From Gerris lacustris (lineage: Eukaryota; Arthropoda; Insecta; Hemiptera; Gerridae): a stretch of 64,000 nt of DNA. Numbering within the stretch: position 1 is the stretch's first letter; each line of letters starts with the position of its first letter. Position numbers and translations under genes: made by a program. Location: assembly GCA_951217055.1 (NCBI GenBank), contig OX578280.1:60707633-60771632 (forward strand), in the 5' to 3' direction. Shown in pieces: positions 60,501 to 64,000 of the stretch. The notes below the pieces were generated by a model that was not told the origin of the DNA, searched no databases, and was given only the letters and a program-made list of their open reading frames with translations.

Positions 60501-62937
60501 CGTATGTTATATATGTCTGTTGTTACAGCATAAAATATAATAATTATAAAGAAAATTAATAAAGCACTTTTCATAATAAAATATATTGCGATATAAAATA
60601 CGTTTCTTTTTTTTTCCTTAAGTAAATACAAAAAAATTATGTATGTCACTCAATAAATTAAAGATAAATACATTTTCTTATGAAAAAAAAATATTCAAAA
60701 GAAAGGTACAAGTTTATAGATTTCAAAACAATAATTAGTTTTGCTGTACATTGATTACAAGAGGAGAAATAATAAAAATATTGGTGAAGGGTTGAAGGTA
60801 GGGGAAAAAGAAAAAGGTGTGAAAATAACCCCGTCTGGGGTAGGCTTCATCTTTAAAAAACGTCCGTCCACCCAAGCAACCACACCAACTATAACTCCGT
60901 ACCGAAAGGGTTAATTAAATTGTTGATACTAATTTAATATGATACACTCTTTTAATTCTCTTATATAAGTAATAGATGGCTGAAAAGGTGTAATAATGGA
61001 TGTTATCAATATTTCATTTGAGACGTTTCGACCCTGTTAAAAGGTCATCTTCCGTCATGGTGTTTATTCCCGATCACCTTCGACATGAACCACATTTTGT
61101 CACTCTTTTGTAAGACAATTTGTTGATTTTTTATATTACACTACCTACGGAGTGTGTTATTTTTAATTTGGTGGGTTTATAACTACCATCAAGAAACAGA
61201 AGCAGCGGCATTTTCCTTCTTTATCCCTCCCGTGTCTTTTCACATCCCTGGGTTGAAATTGGAATTGTCTTTTATTAATATATATGCTTACATCCAAAAT
61301 AGGAGCCCTTTCTCCAGTATTTACTTCCTAACTTTAGAAGATCAGTCAGGGCTTAATTCCCCTTCTTTTCTTAATTGTTCCTTAATTGTCCCCTTAAGGA
61401 TAAAATATTAGAAAATCCCTATTGTTAGTTAGCAATATAATTTAGAAATTATTATACTGCGTCTAGACTCGTATATTTTATTTTAACATTTTAAAGAAGT
61501 GGTGATGATTATGTTAGTAAAGGTTTAGGCATGATAAGGAGTGTTTTAAAAAATAAATCTGAATTTTTGACTACGATTGAAAACTTATTTCTTTAACAGT
61601 TCTTCCTACAGAAATTTTCACAAAACATAAAATATTGTCTGAAGCTCCTTCTGCAACTTTTGTTAAATACATTTTTTTGTAAAAAGTAAAATAAGAATAT
61701 TTAAATCTATTTAGAAGCTCCGTTCTCTGCCCCATTTAGAGTTACCAAAAAGTTTTCTAGCCTATATTACCTGCAGAATTGAGCTTAAGATTGTACCCAA
61801 AAACCAATCAAATCTGGTCAGCCGCATGGGCATGATTTACACACAGATAAAGAGACATAAAATTTTCTAAACTTAAATTCGTTATCAGGATTACTCATTT
61901 AGTGGAAATACAAAATTTGAGCCCAATCAGATAATTGTAGTGACACCACTCCAATCTTATACAGTAGAACCTCGATAAGAAGTGTCTCAAGGGGATTAGG
62001 GAAACAGTCTTGTTATCAAGGTTATTTTGCCTATCAGTCGTGTTATCGGGGTTAATGGGCAGAGTATTCAAGTCTAGACTTGTTCAAGGTCGTCCTGTAA
62101 AGAGACGCGTTATAGAGGTTGACTTCTCAAATCGACTTGTTGTAGAGGTTCTGAGTTAAGTTGTGAATTGGAAAAAAATCCGTGTTATAGAGGTTGTTTG
62201 GATAATAATAGTTGCGTTATAGAGGTTAATTTATCATTATGTGTTATGGCAATCTCAAGGGGATTTGAAAATTGCACTTGTTATTGAGGGTCATGTAAGC
62301 GAGGTTCTGCTGTATGTATTTAAGATTTAATTTGTTTGTTATTTTAAATTTTATCAGATTATGTTTTATTTAAATTTTAACAGTTTAGTTGACGTTCTCT
62401 TATGGAGACTGAACGGTAATAAAAACCATGACAGAAGATGACCTTTTAACAGGGTCGAAACGTCTCAAATGAAATATTGATTACGTCCATTATTACACTT
62501 CTTCAGACATCTATTTACTTATATTAAAGAGTTATGATTTATGCTAACACCTTCCAATCTGTGTTGTATTTGTCATAGCCCCTTGTTACCCTATCTGATT
62601 TTATTGTTTTTTCAGATCATGTTTTTTTTTAATCACAAGATTTTCCTGAAACCTTATCCCTACAAACAACAAGGTCTTATTGTACTATTTGAACATGAAA
62701 CTTCGATCTAATATCGAAAATTAATTGATTTTTTTCTGATTTCTCTAGGAATTGCAAATGCAGACGGGGCAAAAGTGCGTGGTGTGTGAAGAACGCAATC
62801 GCTCGGTAACATTAGGACCTTGTAATCACTATGTATTATGCGCTTTGTGCGCACCAGACCAGAAGGACTGCCCGTACTGTAAGACGCCCATTATAGCCCA
62901 CTCGAATCCTTCGAATGCGTCTGTTCTTCATGGTTAG
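32347..62937 (+). CDS. unk: unkempt: CCCH zinc finger / RING RNA-binding protein (14 exons)
   Basis: Joined exons are 32347-32408, 32494-32703, 32806-32992, 45161-45257, 45381-45516, 47573-47775, 48712-48818, 51020-51197, 52698-52814, 53093-53253, 53492-53665, 55035-55187, 56799-56960 and 62749-62937, giving 711 residues. All junctions keep frame and every intron is GT..AG. Six CCCH fingers have ligands C31-C39-C47-H51, C76-C86-C92-H96, C116-C126-C133-H137, C199-C206-C212-H216, C235-C250-C256-H260 and C277-C286-C292-H296. A Ser/Asn/Pro-rich middle, a coiled coil (about 545-635) and a C3HC4 RING (C659 to C693) follow. Known of the family: the fingers bind UAG-containing mRNA sites and repress translation in the cytoplasm; in flies unk acts with headcase downstream of TOR in neural differentiation. 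The length lies between the fly and human proteins as I recall them. The start follows an in-frame stop at 32,323. Splice sites are inferred by hand and alternative exons are possible. Confidence 0.95.
32494..32703 (+). CDS. unk: unk exon 2: zinc finger 1 and most of finger 2
   Basis: Encodes EFRVEQCSLFLQHKCTQHRP and then CFHWH, the first CCCH finger, whose sequence is nearly invariant in animal Unk. The basic NQRRRRPIRKRDGTFNY linker and the first two cysteines of finger 2 (C76, C86) follow. Acceptor TTTTCGCAG, donor GTGAGT. Intron 2 is 102 bp. Confidence 0.95.
32806..32992 (+). CDS. unk: unk exon 3: end of finger 2 and finger 3
   Basis: Starts DCPFLHRTNGDTERRYHLRY, supplying C92 and H96 of finger 2. 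Finger 3 (C116, C126, C133, H137; CAFAHG) follows, with the conserved VYDVKEMQ at the exon end. Donor GTATGA. Intron 3, 12.2 kb, is the largest in the gene. Confidence 0.95.
33041..33640. other. Intron 3, first part
   Basis: A+T-rich with a 26-base T run at about 33,563-33,589. The 70-codon frame at 33,172 is not recognised and is not treated as an exon. Confidence 0.4.
33641..33892. mobile_element. Non-autonomous DNA element, copy 2 of 2
   Basis: Starts GGTAAAACTAAATAATATGA and ends TCATCTCCTTCAGTTCAGCC. TGAATTTG (33,633-33,640) and TGAATTCG (33,893-33,900) flank it, a 7/8 target duplication of hAT length. It matches 10,491-10,722 in the same orientation, here with an extra ACTCTTAACGTATTTT duplication. 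Confidence 0.78.
33944..34358. mobile_element. Tc1/mariner-type MITE
   Basis: CAGTATATGGGG at the left and CCCCATATACTG at the right, each bounded by TA (33,942-33,943 and 34,359-34,360). The inverse relation extends outward into GAACTA/TAGTTC. Additional copies of the terminal sequence lie inverted at about 33,970-34,030, suggesting an end that duplicated or a self-insertion. No transposase. Confidence 0.75.
34361..35653. other. Intron 3 stretch, nothing recognised
   Basis: A+T-rich intronic sequence without recognisable exons, RNA genes or transposon ends. Confidence 0.4.
35654..35993. mobile_element. Probable pogo/Tigger-type non-autonomous element
   Basis: Left ACATTTGAGTCCCGTTAATCC and right GGATTAGCGACATACTG are imperfect inverted repeats, and TCCGGA-containing pieces recur inside. 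The ends resemble pogo/Tigger termini. Boundaries are approximate, with probable TA flanks. Confidence 0.45.
36015..36702. mobile_element. Foldback element split by a Harbinger-type MITE
   Basis: Left end AAGGCTCTACCGCCCTTTGA and right end AAAGGACGGTAGAGCCTT are inverse. The arms (GATATCAAAAATCTAAGTAC and its inverse, GCACAATTTGAGCCCTATTT and its inverse) continue to a centre near 36,195. The right arm is interrupted by the 328-bp insertion at 36,313-36,640. Removing that insertion gives a palindrome of about 360 bp. Confidence 0.82.
36313..36640. mobile_element. PIF/Harbinger-type MITE
   Basis: AGCCTAGTCCACACCAGTAG at the left is inverse to CTACTAGTGTGGACAAGGCT at the right. Both flanks are TTA (36,310-36,312 and 36,641-36,643), the 3-bp duplication typical of PIF/Harbinger. 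An internal hairpin at about 36,325-36,395 (AGACACGTTGCGAGACATTT) is perfect over more than 20 bp. It lies in a foldback element, so it inserted later. Confidence 0.85.
36703..38156. other. Intron 3 stretch with one repeat relic
   Basis: At about 36,880-36,990 a fragment (GGAACATTTTTGGTTCCG) belongs to the family at 15,543. The 104-codon minus-strand frame at 37,515-37,829 is not recognised. Nothing else is supportable. Confidence 0.4.
38160..38400. mobile_element. Palindromic PIF/Harbinger-type MITE
   Basis: GGCGGCTTTCACACCGAAGT and its inverse at the right end form long arms that extend almost to the centre at about 38,280. TTA flanks both sides (38,157-38,159 and 38,401-38,403). ATGCATGC motifs are frequent. 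Non-coding; the 95-codon minus-strand frame across it is incidental. Confidence 0.88.
38755..39325. mobile_element. Long-inverted-repeat element, copy B
   Basis: Begins AGTCCAGGAGTCAGCG and ends CGCTGGACT, with arms including CAAGCTAGAATTTTGTGTA and TTGGCAATAGGCATTTGAAA. A second inner inverted pair is TTAGTCAGTAGAAACC/GATCTACTGACTAA. TA flanks both ends. Same family as copies at 25,756 and 46,988. Confidence 0.85.
39624..39790. mobile_element. Truncated pogo/Tigger-type element
   Basis: Starts AGTAGAACCTCGCTTACACG and continues CCTCAATAACACGAC, TTCAAATCCCCTTGAGATTG and CCTCTATAACACG. The same sequence occurs inverted in the complete element at 61,962-62,312. Here the other end is missing. 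Confidence 0.7.
39791..41559. other. Intron 3 stretch, nothing recognised
   Basis: A+T-rich sequence with short unrecognised frames. No splice-flanked segment similar to Unk was seen. Confidence 0.4.
41560..41780 (-). pseudogene. Non-LTR retrotransposon ORF2 C-terminal relic
   Basis: The minus strand reads LKCLPSPRLRWKDQVEDDLR, then a stop, then frames with WWTLAQDRVLWRNNLLQA. The P-R-RW-DxVExDLR followed by W-LAQDR-WR pattern is the conserved tail of many insect non-LTR ORF2 proteins. Stops interrupt it and nothing upstream is preserved. It lies antisense to unk within intron 3. Confidence 0.65.
42221..42471. mobile_element. hAT MITE with perfect 8-bp duplication
   Basis: CAGGGGCGTAGCTAGAG and the inverse of CTTATCTACGCCCCTG form the termini. 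CAATCATT flanks both sides (42,213-42,220 and 42,472-42,479). A (TG)n run and a C run lie inside. Non-coding. Confidence 0.92.
43619..44205. mobile_element. Repeat inserted in the pogo relic, with three tandem units
   Basis: GGTTTCTGTAC at the left is inverse to GTACAGAAACC at the right. Inside, about 110-120 bp units repeat three times (TTCAAGACCTTTAA, GATGTATAACATGTCA, GTCGCCCGCCA, ATTGGCCGCCA, TTGAAAAT), and a GACAGACAGACAGA run lies near the right end. It cuts the transposase frame just after GKDWFLGF. Confidence 0.7.
44218..44570 (-). pseudogene. Pogo transposase N-terminal relic (psq HTH and CENP-B-type HTH)
   Basis: Read on the minus strand: KAKEDVVKGELGLSEVAN then FNIPKSIL, a Pipsqueak-type helix-turn-helix, followed by EEIAAKLADGLTTVEKWGFE, LTRKVVLDV and finally RLGKDWFLGF. 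The latter stretch (GKDWFLGF) is the signature of the CENP-B-type DNA-binding domain of pogo/Tigger transposases. Frameshifts and stops separate the pieces, and the catalytic DDE domain was not found. Confidence 0.75.
45161..45257 (+). CDS. unk: unk exon 4: linker
   Basis: Encodes an Asn/Gly-rich linker (ASENAGGENGANNGPNALDK) and then ERNLMNEDPKWQ, residues 154-185. The NEDPKWQDTNYVL context is conserved in Unk before finger 4. Acceptor TATGTCGCAG, donor GTATGA. Confidence 0.93.
45381..45516 (+). CDS. unk: unk exon 5: zinc finger 4
   Basis: Encodes TNYVLTCYKTVQCQRPPRLC and RQGYACPAYHNSRDKRRNP. The finger has C199, C206, C212 and H216. The basic tail continues into finger 5. Donor GTAAAT after the split Arg231 codon. 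Confidence 0.95.
45517..46624. other. Intron 5, first part
   Basis: T and A homopolymers at about 45,731 and 45,940, otherwise unremarkable. The 72-codon minus-strand frame is an artefact of the A run. Confidence 0.4.
46628..46840. repeat. 61-62 bp tandem repeat, about 3.5 units
   Basis: Units starting CAATGA at 46,630, 46,691, 46,752 and 46,813 contain CCAGTGAGCATGGCCAAAC, TTAACCCAC and TATAGTTTCCAC. They differ at only a few sites. Within intron 5. Confidence 0.92.
46988..47513. mobile_element. Long-inverted-repeat element, copy C
   Basis: Begins AGTCCAAGAGATAGCG and ends CTATCTCCTGGACT. Shares CAAGCTAGAATTTTTTGTAC, TTGATAGGTGACC and TTGGCAATAGGC... arms with copies A and B. It ends 59 bp before exon 6. 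The overlapping 62-65 codon frames are repeat artefacts. Confidence 0.85.
47573..47775 (+). CDS. unk: unk exon 6: zinc fingers 5 and 6
   Basis: Encodes STPCPNVKHGDEWGEPGNCE and onward to CTYCHTRTEQQFHPEIYKST and KCNDVQTAGYCPRGVFCAFA. Finger 5 uses C235, C250, C256 and H260; finger 6 uses C277, C286, C292 and H296. This is the most conserved block of the protein and alone identifies it. Donor GTAAGT. Confidence 0.97.
47948..48544 (-). mobile_element. Dispersed repeat in intron 6, inverse of the copy in intron 13
   Basis: Starts AGTTATTTATGCACCTAGGG and ends CTCCCTACTGGAGATAAAA. The same sequence lies inverted at 57,968-58,644 in the same gene. CCGAGGCGCAGCCGAGGG-type units occur near its left end. 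ATTAGCCATTCATTTTCTAC and ATTTATAAAATAATTAAG are shared pieces. A related end occurs at 8,315. Confidence 0.8.
48712..48818 (+). CDS. unk: unk exon 7
   Basis: Encodes QEMSIARDMDIGAVNLADIL and then SSAMPQPNREDNGESN (residues 299-334), immediately after finger 6. Low-complexity flanking linker known in Unk. Acceptor TTCTGTTACAG, donor GTATGT. Confidence 0.9.
48819..51019. other. Intron 7, with repeat-family copies
   Basis: From about 49,880 to 50,800 lie two diverged stretches of the family at 15,543 (GTGTGGCACATAGCTTCATC; GATTTCTGTCTTGGA; GATCACATAGCTTCCGTTAC). The remainder is A+T-rich. The 77-codon frame at 50,234 is repeat sequence. Confidence 0.55.
51020..51197 (+). CDS. unk: unk exon 8
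   Basis: Encodes DLRDDLLTTLDNELSQFGAD and on to HDTLDSVMGG, residues 335-393 plus one base. Acidic and Ser/Pro-rich. No known domain. Acceptor TTTTTTCAG, donor GTAAAT. Confidence 0.9.
51424..51554 (+). mobile_element. tRNA-derived SINE, copy 2
   Basis: A box TAGCTTAGTTGG (51,434-51,445) and B box GGTTCAAATCC (51,478-51,488) are intact. The anticodon arm has a perfect 5-bp stem CTATA/TATAG and a 7-base loop CTGGAAA. The acceptor stem does not pair and the T stem is poor, so it is not a working tRNA. The tail TTTCCCGTAGTTAATAATAA and TTTGATTTAAA matches copy 1 at 5,401-5,520. It lies in intron 8. Confidence 0.85.
51625..51840 (+). repeat. Dispersed repeat, inverse of 25,900-26,130
   Basis: Starts with a TGTATG run, then GTTCGGGTCAAATCTTGCAA, and later CCAATATGGCGGACAGCCCA and GGGTATCAAATGAAA. 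It matches the minus strand at 25.9-26.1 kb. In intron 8. Confidence 0.7.
51841..52697. other. Intron 8 remainder
   Basis: No further recognisable element. The splice acceptor before exon 9 is TTCAAG, a less common AAG form. Confidence 0.45.
52698..52814 (+). CDS. unk: unk exon 9
   Basis: Completes a split Gly codon and encodes AFEDLNMDEPLGLAAMDRDY and ADSPTISNPISTGLANS. Frame and splice phases fit exons 8 and 10. The acceptor is AAG rather than the usual CAG. Confidence 0.88.
53093..53253 (+). CDS. unk: unk exon 10
   Basis: Encodes LLGSGSAPVAIPGSDNMARV, then LGSYSPSTASPLHHLQSGYL and SSIFSHPETSLDS. Ser/Pro-rich middle region of Unk. Acceptor TTTTTTTTTCAG, donor GTAAGT. Confidence 0.92.
53492..53665 (+). 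CDS. unk: unk exon 11
   Basis: Encodes GSLLNQLGGSVGSSKFGSSL, then TNGIMSPGRAPHPIANSPLI and NSFPVSPSLAANNLMVEQ, 58 residues. Low-complexity, Ser/Pro/Asn-rich. Acceptor TTTTGTTGCAG, donor GTAAGA. Confidence 0.92.
53899..54032. mobile_element. 134-bp PIF/Harbinger-type MITE
   Basis: GGCGGGAGTACACTCGAGCA at the left and TGCTCAAGTGTATCCCTGCC at the right are imperfect inverses. TTA flanks both sides (53,896-53,898 and 54,033-54,035). The inner inverted pair CCCCGAATGAG/CTCATTCGGGG adds to the hairpin. In intron 11. Confidence 0.85.
54036..55034. other. Intron 11 remainder
   Basis: An A run at about 54,236-54,277 and a G run at 54,648-54,658. No transposon ends could be paired and no exon-like segment was seen. 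Confidence 0.4.
55035..55187 (+). CDS. unk: unk exon 12: start of coiled coil
   Basis: Encodes MVRLREVTENRFKCEEQGNH and then CNLQLRELDEAHRKANIAEK, residues 545-595. The heptad-like, charged sequence corresponds to the coiled coil preceding the RING in Unk. Acceptor GTTAAAG, donor GTAAGT. Confidence 0.9.
55188..55581. other. Intron 12, G+C-richer part
   Basis: 55,290-55,580 is more G+C-rich than its surroundings and includes GGCGCCACC and GGTAGCGCC pieces, with no recognised coding match. Probably repeat-derived; the frames at 55,290-55,724 are not accepted. Confidence 0.4.
55582..55867. mobile_element. piggyBac-type MITE
   Basis: CACGTTCATGG at the left and CCATAAACGTG at the right are inverse with one mismatch. 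TTAA flanks both sides (55,578-55,581 and 55,868-55,871), the exact duplication piggyBac makes. 286 bp, non-coding, in intron 12. Confidence 0.78.
55872..56798. other. Intron 12 remainder
   Basis: A+T-rich intronic sequence without recognisable features beyond a normal acceptor TTTTTGTGCAG. Confidence 0.4.
56799..56960 (+). CDS. unk: unk exon 13: coiled coil and conserved pre-RING block
   Basis: Encodes AINQAKLLQKEVDLLQGGPY, then LHGIRRVSELKTLPLTTLRS and IQAQLKTDLEQVDK, residues 596-649. GGPYLH and LKTLPLTTLRSIQ..L are conserved in insect Unk. Donor GTAAAC. Confidence 0.95.
57143..57798. mobile_element. Probable MITE with imperfect inverted ends
   Basis: AGTCCACACACGGTATTG at the left and CAATATTACTGACTGTGTGCGGGACT at the right are imperfect inverses. 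Inner pieces (AGGAAATTCTCAAGGAAAT and GAATTTCCTG) also pair. No clear target duplication, so the limits are approximate. Intron 13. Confidence 0.5.
57968..58644 (+). mobile_element. Dispersed repeat in intron 13, inverse of the copy in intron 6
   Basis: Starts TTTATCTCCAGTAGGGAG and ends CTCCCTAGGTGCATAAATAA. It matches 47,948-48,544 inverted. Inside, 58,331 to about 58,556 is a tandem array of about 49-bp units (CCTCGGTTGCGCCTCAGGAG then CTAATTAGCGCTATTC), about five copies, which are far fewer in the intron 6 copy. Confidence 0.82.
58645..59254. other. Intron 13 stretch, nothing recognised
   Basis: No gene, RNA or transposon end could be supported here. Confidence 0.4.
59259..60910. mobile_element. 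piggyBac-type element, 1.65 kb, non-coding
   Basis: CCCTTTCGAGACTATG at the left and the inverse of CTCCGTACCGAAAGGG at the right share CCCTTTCG. TTAA flanks both sides (59,255-59,258 and 60,911-60,914). Near the left end, about 45-bp units with CCCATATATGTGGGTGACC and GGCCTCTCCAGGCC repeat nearly three times (59,268-59,390). Between 60,097 and 60,540, about 175-183 bp units starting AAAAAGATTGAAGCCGTCGG repeat three times. No transposase recognised. Confidence 0.82.
61021..61060 (-). other. Hammerhead-like core (left end of element)
   Basis: Minus strand reads CGGAAGATGACC, loop TTTTAACA, GGGTCGAAACGTCT. The stem GACC/GGTC and following GAAA match the pattern at 8,661 and 20,862. The first conserved bases (CGGAAGA instead of CUGANGA) are altered. 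Confidence 0.4.
61962..62312. mobile_element. pogo/Tigger-type MITE
   Basis: CAGTAGAACCTCGATAAG at the left and GCGAGGTTCTGCTG at the right are inverse, each next to TA (61,960-61,961 and 62,313-62,314). CAGTAGAACCTCG is a typical pogo/Tigger terminus. Internal GTTATAGAGGTT motifs repeat five or more times. A truncated relative lies at 39,624. Confidence 0.85.
62427..62466 (+). other. Hammerhead-like core (right end of element)
   Basis: Plus strand reads CAGAAGATGACC, loop TTTTAACA, GGGTCGAAACGTCT, the inverted partner of 61,021-61,060 with one or two differences. Confidence 0.4.
62749..62937 (+). CDS. unk: unk exon 14: C3HC4 RING and stop
   Basis: Encodes ELQMQTGQKCVVCEERNRSV, then TLGPCNHYVLCALCAPDQKD and CPYCKTPIIAHSN to the TAG at 62,935-62,937. 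Zinc ligands C659, C662, C674, H676, C680, C683, C690 and C693 are all present, spaced as a C3HC4 RING. Acceptor TTTCTCTAG. The long final intron (5.8 kb) precedes it. Confidence 0.97.
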   Translation, partial: ELQMQTGQKCVVCEERNRSVTLGPCNHYVLCALCAPDQKDCPYCKTPIIAHSNPSNASVLHG

Positions 62938-63620
62938 GTTACTTTCTAATTGTCCCCCATCAATCAAGTGTTCTATTTACAACCCTTAGTTGATCTATAT
63001 CATGTTATAATTTTGTTTTTAAGTTAGTTTCTCATTCTATATTTTGCCTATTCTAAAAAAAAAAAAATTGTTATTATCTAAAAATTTTAAACTCTGAAAT
63101 CTATTCTATTTACGTACTGATGATCGGATAATTTTTGAAGAAATTGTTTTAGGGTTGCGATCCAACTATTAACGTATTATTTTTTTTTTACACCTTTATC
63201 CTTTTTATTAATTTGTTATTTCTTTTTTGTTCTTTAATTATTATTATTGTATAATTATTTATTTTGTATTTTATTGTGCAGCGATTAATTTCTTTTTATT
63301 TTTAATATATTTAATTATAATATTTTAATTTTTTTGTTTTTATTTGGTTCCAAAATTAAATTCGAACTTTCAGAATTGGTGGTATATTTAAATGTACCTG
63401 AGGTTAATTAGATTTAGAATTATATTTTCTTCAAGTGATTTAAAAGATGGATCATTTTAAATTATTTCTGGTTTTTTCATATTAATTTTTCTAAATTTTT
63501 TTTTTTTGTCAATTTAATCAACATGTAACAACTTGTTGATAAAATTATTTATTTAACTTTAAGTAATCTCGGAGGGTTTTTCGTATTAATAAATTTATTT
63601 CTATTTATTGCTTCTGTCTT
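62938..63620 (+). other. unk 3'UTR (inferred)
   Basis: Very A+T-rich, with several T runs and TTATTTATT/ATTTA pentamers like those of AU-rich elements. The likely poly(A) signal is AATAAA at 63,588-63,593. The cleavage site cannot be fixed, and the UTR may extend further. Confidence 0.6.
63588..63593 (+). terminator. Candidate poly(A) signal
   Basis: AATAAA about 650 bp after the unk stop, followed by T-rich sequence. No other canonical AATAAA was noticed earlier in the UTR. Confidence 0.5.
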
Positions 63621-63839
63621 AGATGTATATTATTTTTCTTTTAAAAAATTGTTGGTTTTTATTTATTTTTTATTTAATTGTAAAATTATGGGAATGGTTG
63701 CTTTATATTTTTCTAATAATTTAGTATTTAAAAAATTAATCCGTTCAGTATTTATGAGAATTATTTATTTCTGATTTAGTTATTCATGTAGGTATTAATT
63801 TTTTACCCCATGTTCTTAAACAAAAATTACCAAAGAAAC

Positions 63840-63847
63840 TGTAAATA
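63840..63847 (+). promoter_or_regulatory. Possible Pumilio site
   Basis: TGTAAATA matches the Pumilio consensus UGUANAUA. It is relevant only if the 3'UTR extends past the signal at 63,588. Confidence 0.25.
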
Positions 63848-63869
63848 TATATTTCCTGGTAAATATGCT

Positions 63870-64000
63870 TTGGGACTTTTTCAGATTGTTACTCCCCTTA
63901 TAAAAAAAAACAGAAGGAAGTAACAATCTAAAGAAGGTGAACGAAGTGTTTTTCTTTAGACTGGTACACCCCTTATAAAAACAGAAGTGTGATATTCCTT
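63870..64000. mobile_element. MITE-like element with TTTAGANTGTTACTCC ends, copy 3 (cut by window end)
   Basis: TGGGACTTTTTCAGATTGTT and then ACTCCCCTTATAAAA, GTAACAATCTAAAGAAGGTG and CTTTAGACTGGTACACCCC follow the order of the copies at 4,914 and 19,104. The window ends inside it. Confidence 0.75.

Larger units (their letters stand above)
60961..62522. mobile_element. Element with about 105-bp terminal inverted repeats and hammerhead-like cores
   Basis: The left end (TATAAGTAATAGATGGCTGA) and right end (inverse: TAAGTAAATAGATGTCTGAA) are inverse for over 100 bp, including ATATTTCATTTGAGACGTTT and CGACCCTGTTAAAAGGTCAT. Each end carries GAAGATGACC-loop-GGTCGAAACGTC. The interior (61.1-61.9 kb) has no recognised gene, and the pogo element at 61,962 has inserted. 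The terminal motif resembles the Penelope termini at 20.9 kb, so a retroelement derivative is possible. Confidence 0.75.

Overview
The window is eukaryotic and most likely from an insect. It is A+T-rich and dense in transposons, and it carries one protein-coding gene split into 14 exons with GT..AG introns. That gene is the orthologue of unkempt (unk), recognised from six CCCH zinc fingers in the order known for the family and a C-terminal C3HC4 RING. The order of insect cannot be settled from the sequence alone; the large introns and repeat load are compatible with a beetle or a hemipteran.

Layout. 1-32,250 is intergenic and holds no gene I can support. It is a mosaic of tandem arrays (22 bp, about 55 bp, about 130 bp and about 70 bp units), Penelope-like retroelement insertions with 13-bp target duplications, a tRNA-derived SINE, hAT-type elements with 8-bp duplications, long-inverted-repeat (foldback) elements nested up to three deep, and several dispersed repeat families that recur within the window. 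32,260-32,346 is the probable promoter and 5' leader of unk, with an overlapping CRE and E-box. 32,347-62,937 is the unk coding span (711 codons plus stop). Its introns, mainly intron 3 (12.2 kb) and intron 13 (5.8 kb), are filled with Tc1/mariner, pogo, PIF/Harbinger, piggyBac and hAT derived elements, many with intact target-site duplications. 62,938 to about 63,600 is the 3'UTR with a poly(A) signal, and a further repeat copy runs off the window end.

How it works together. There is one host gene. Unk proteins of animals bind RNA through their CCCH fingers and repress translation of selected mRNAs; in flies unk acts downstream of TOR with headcase in timing neural differentiation. Everything else is mobile or satellite DNA. 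The points most worth following up are a recurrent hammerhead-ribozyme-like core in several unrelated repeat families, tiny Penelope derivatives bracketed by inverted terminal repeats, a triple-nested insertion at 25.8-28.4 kb, and a tandem array that repeats a YY1/PHO-like motif.
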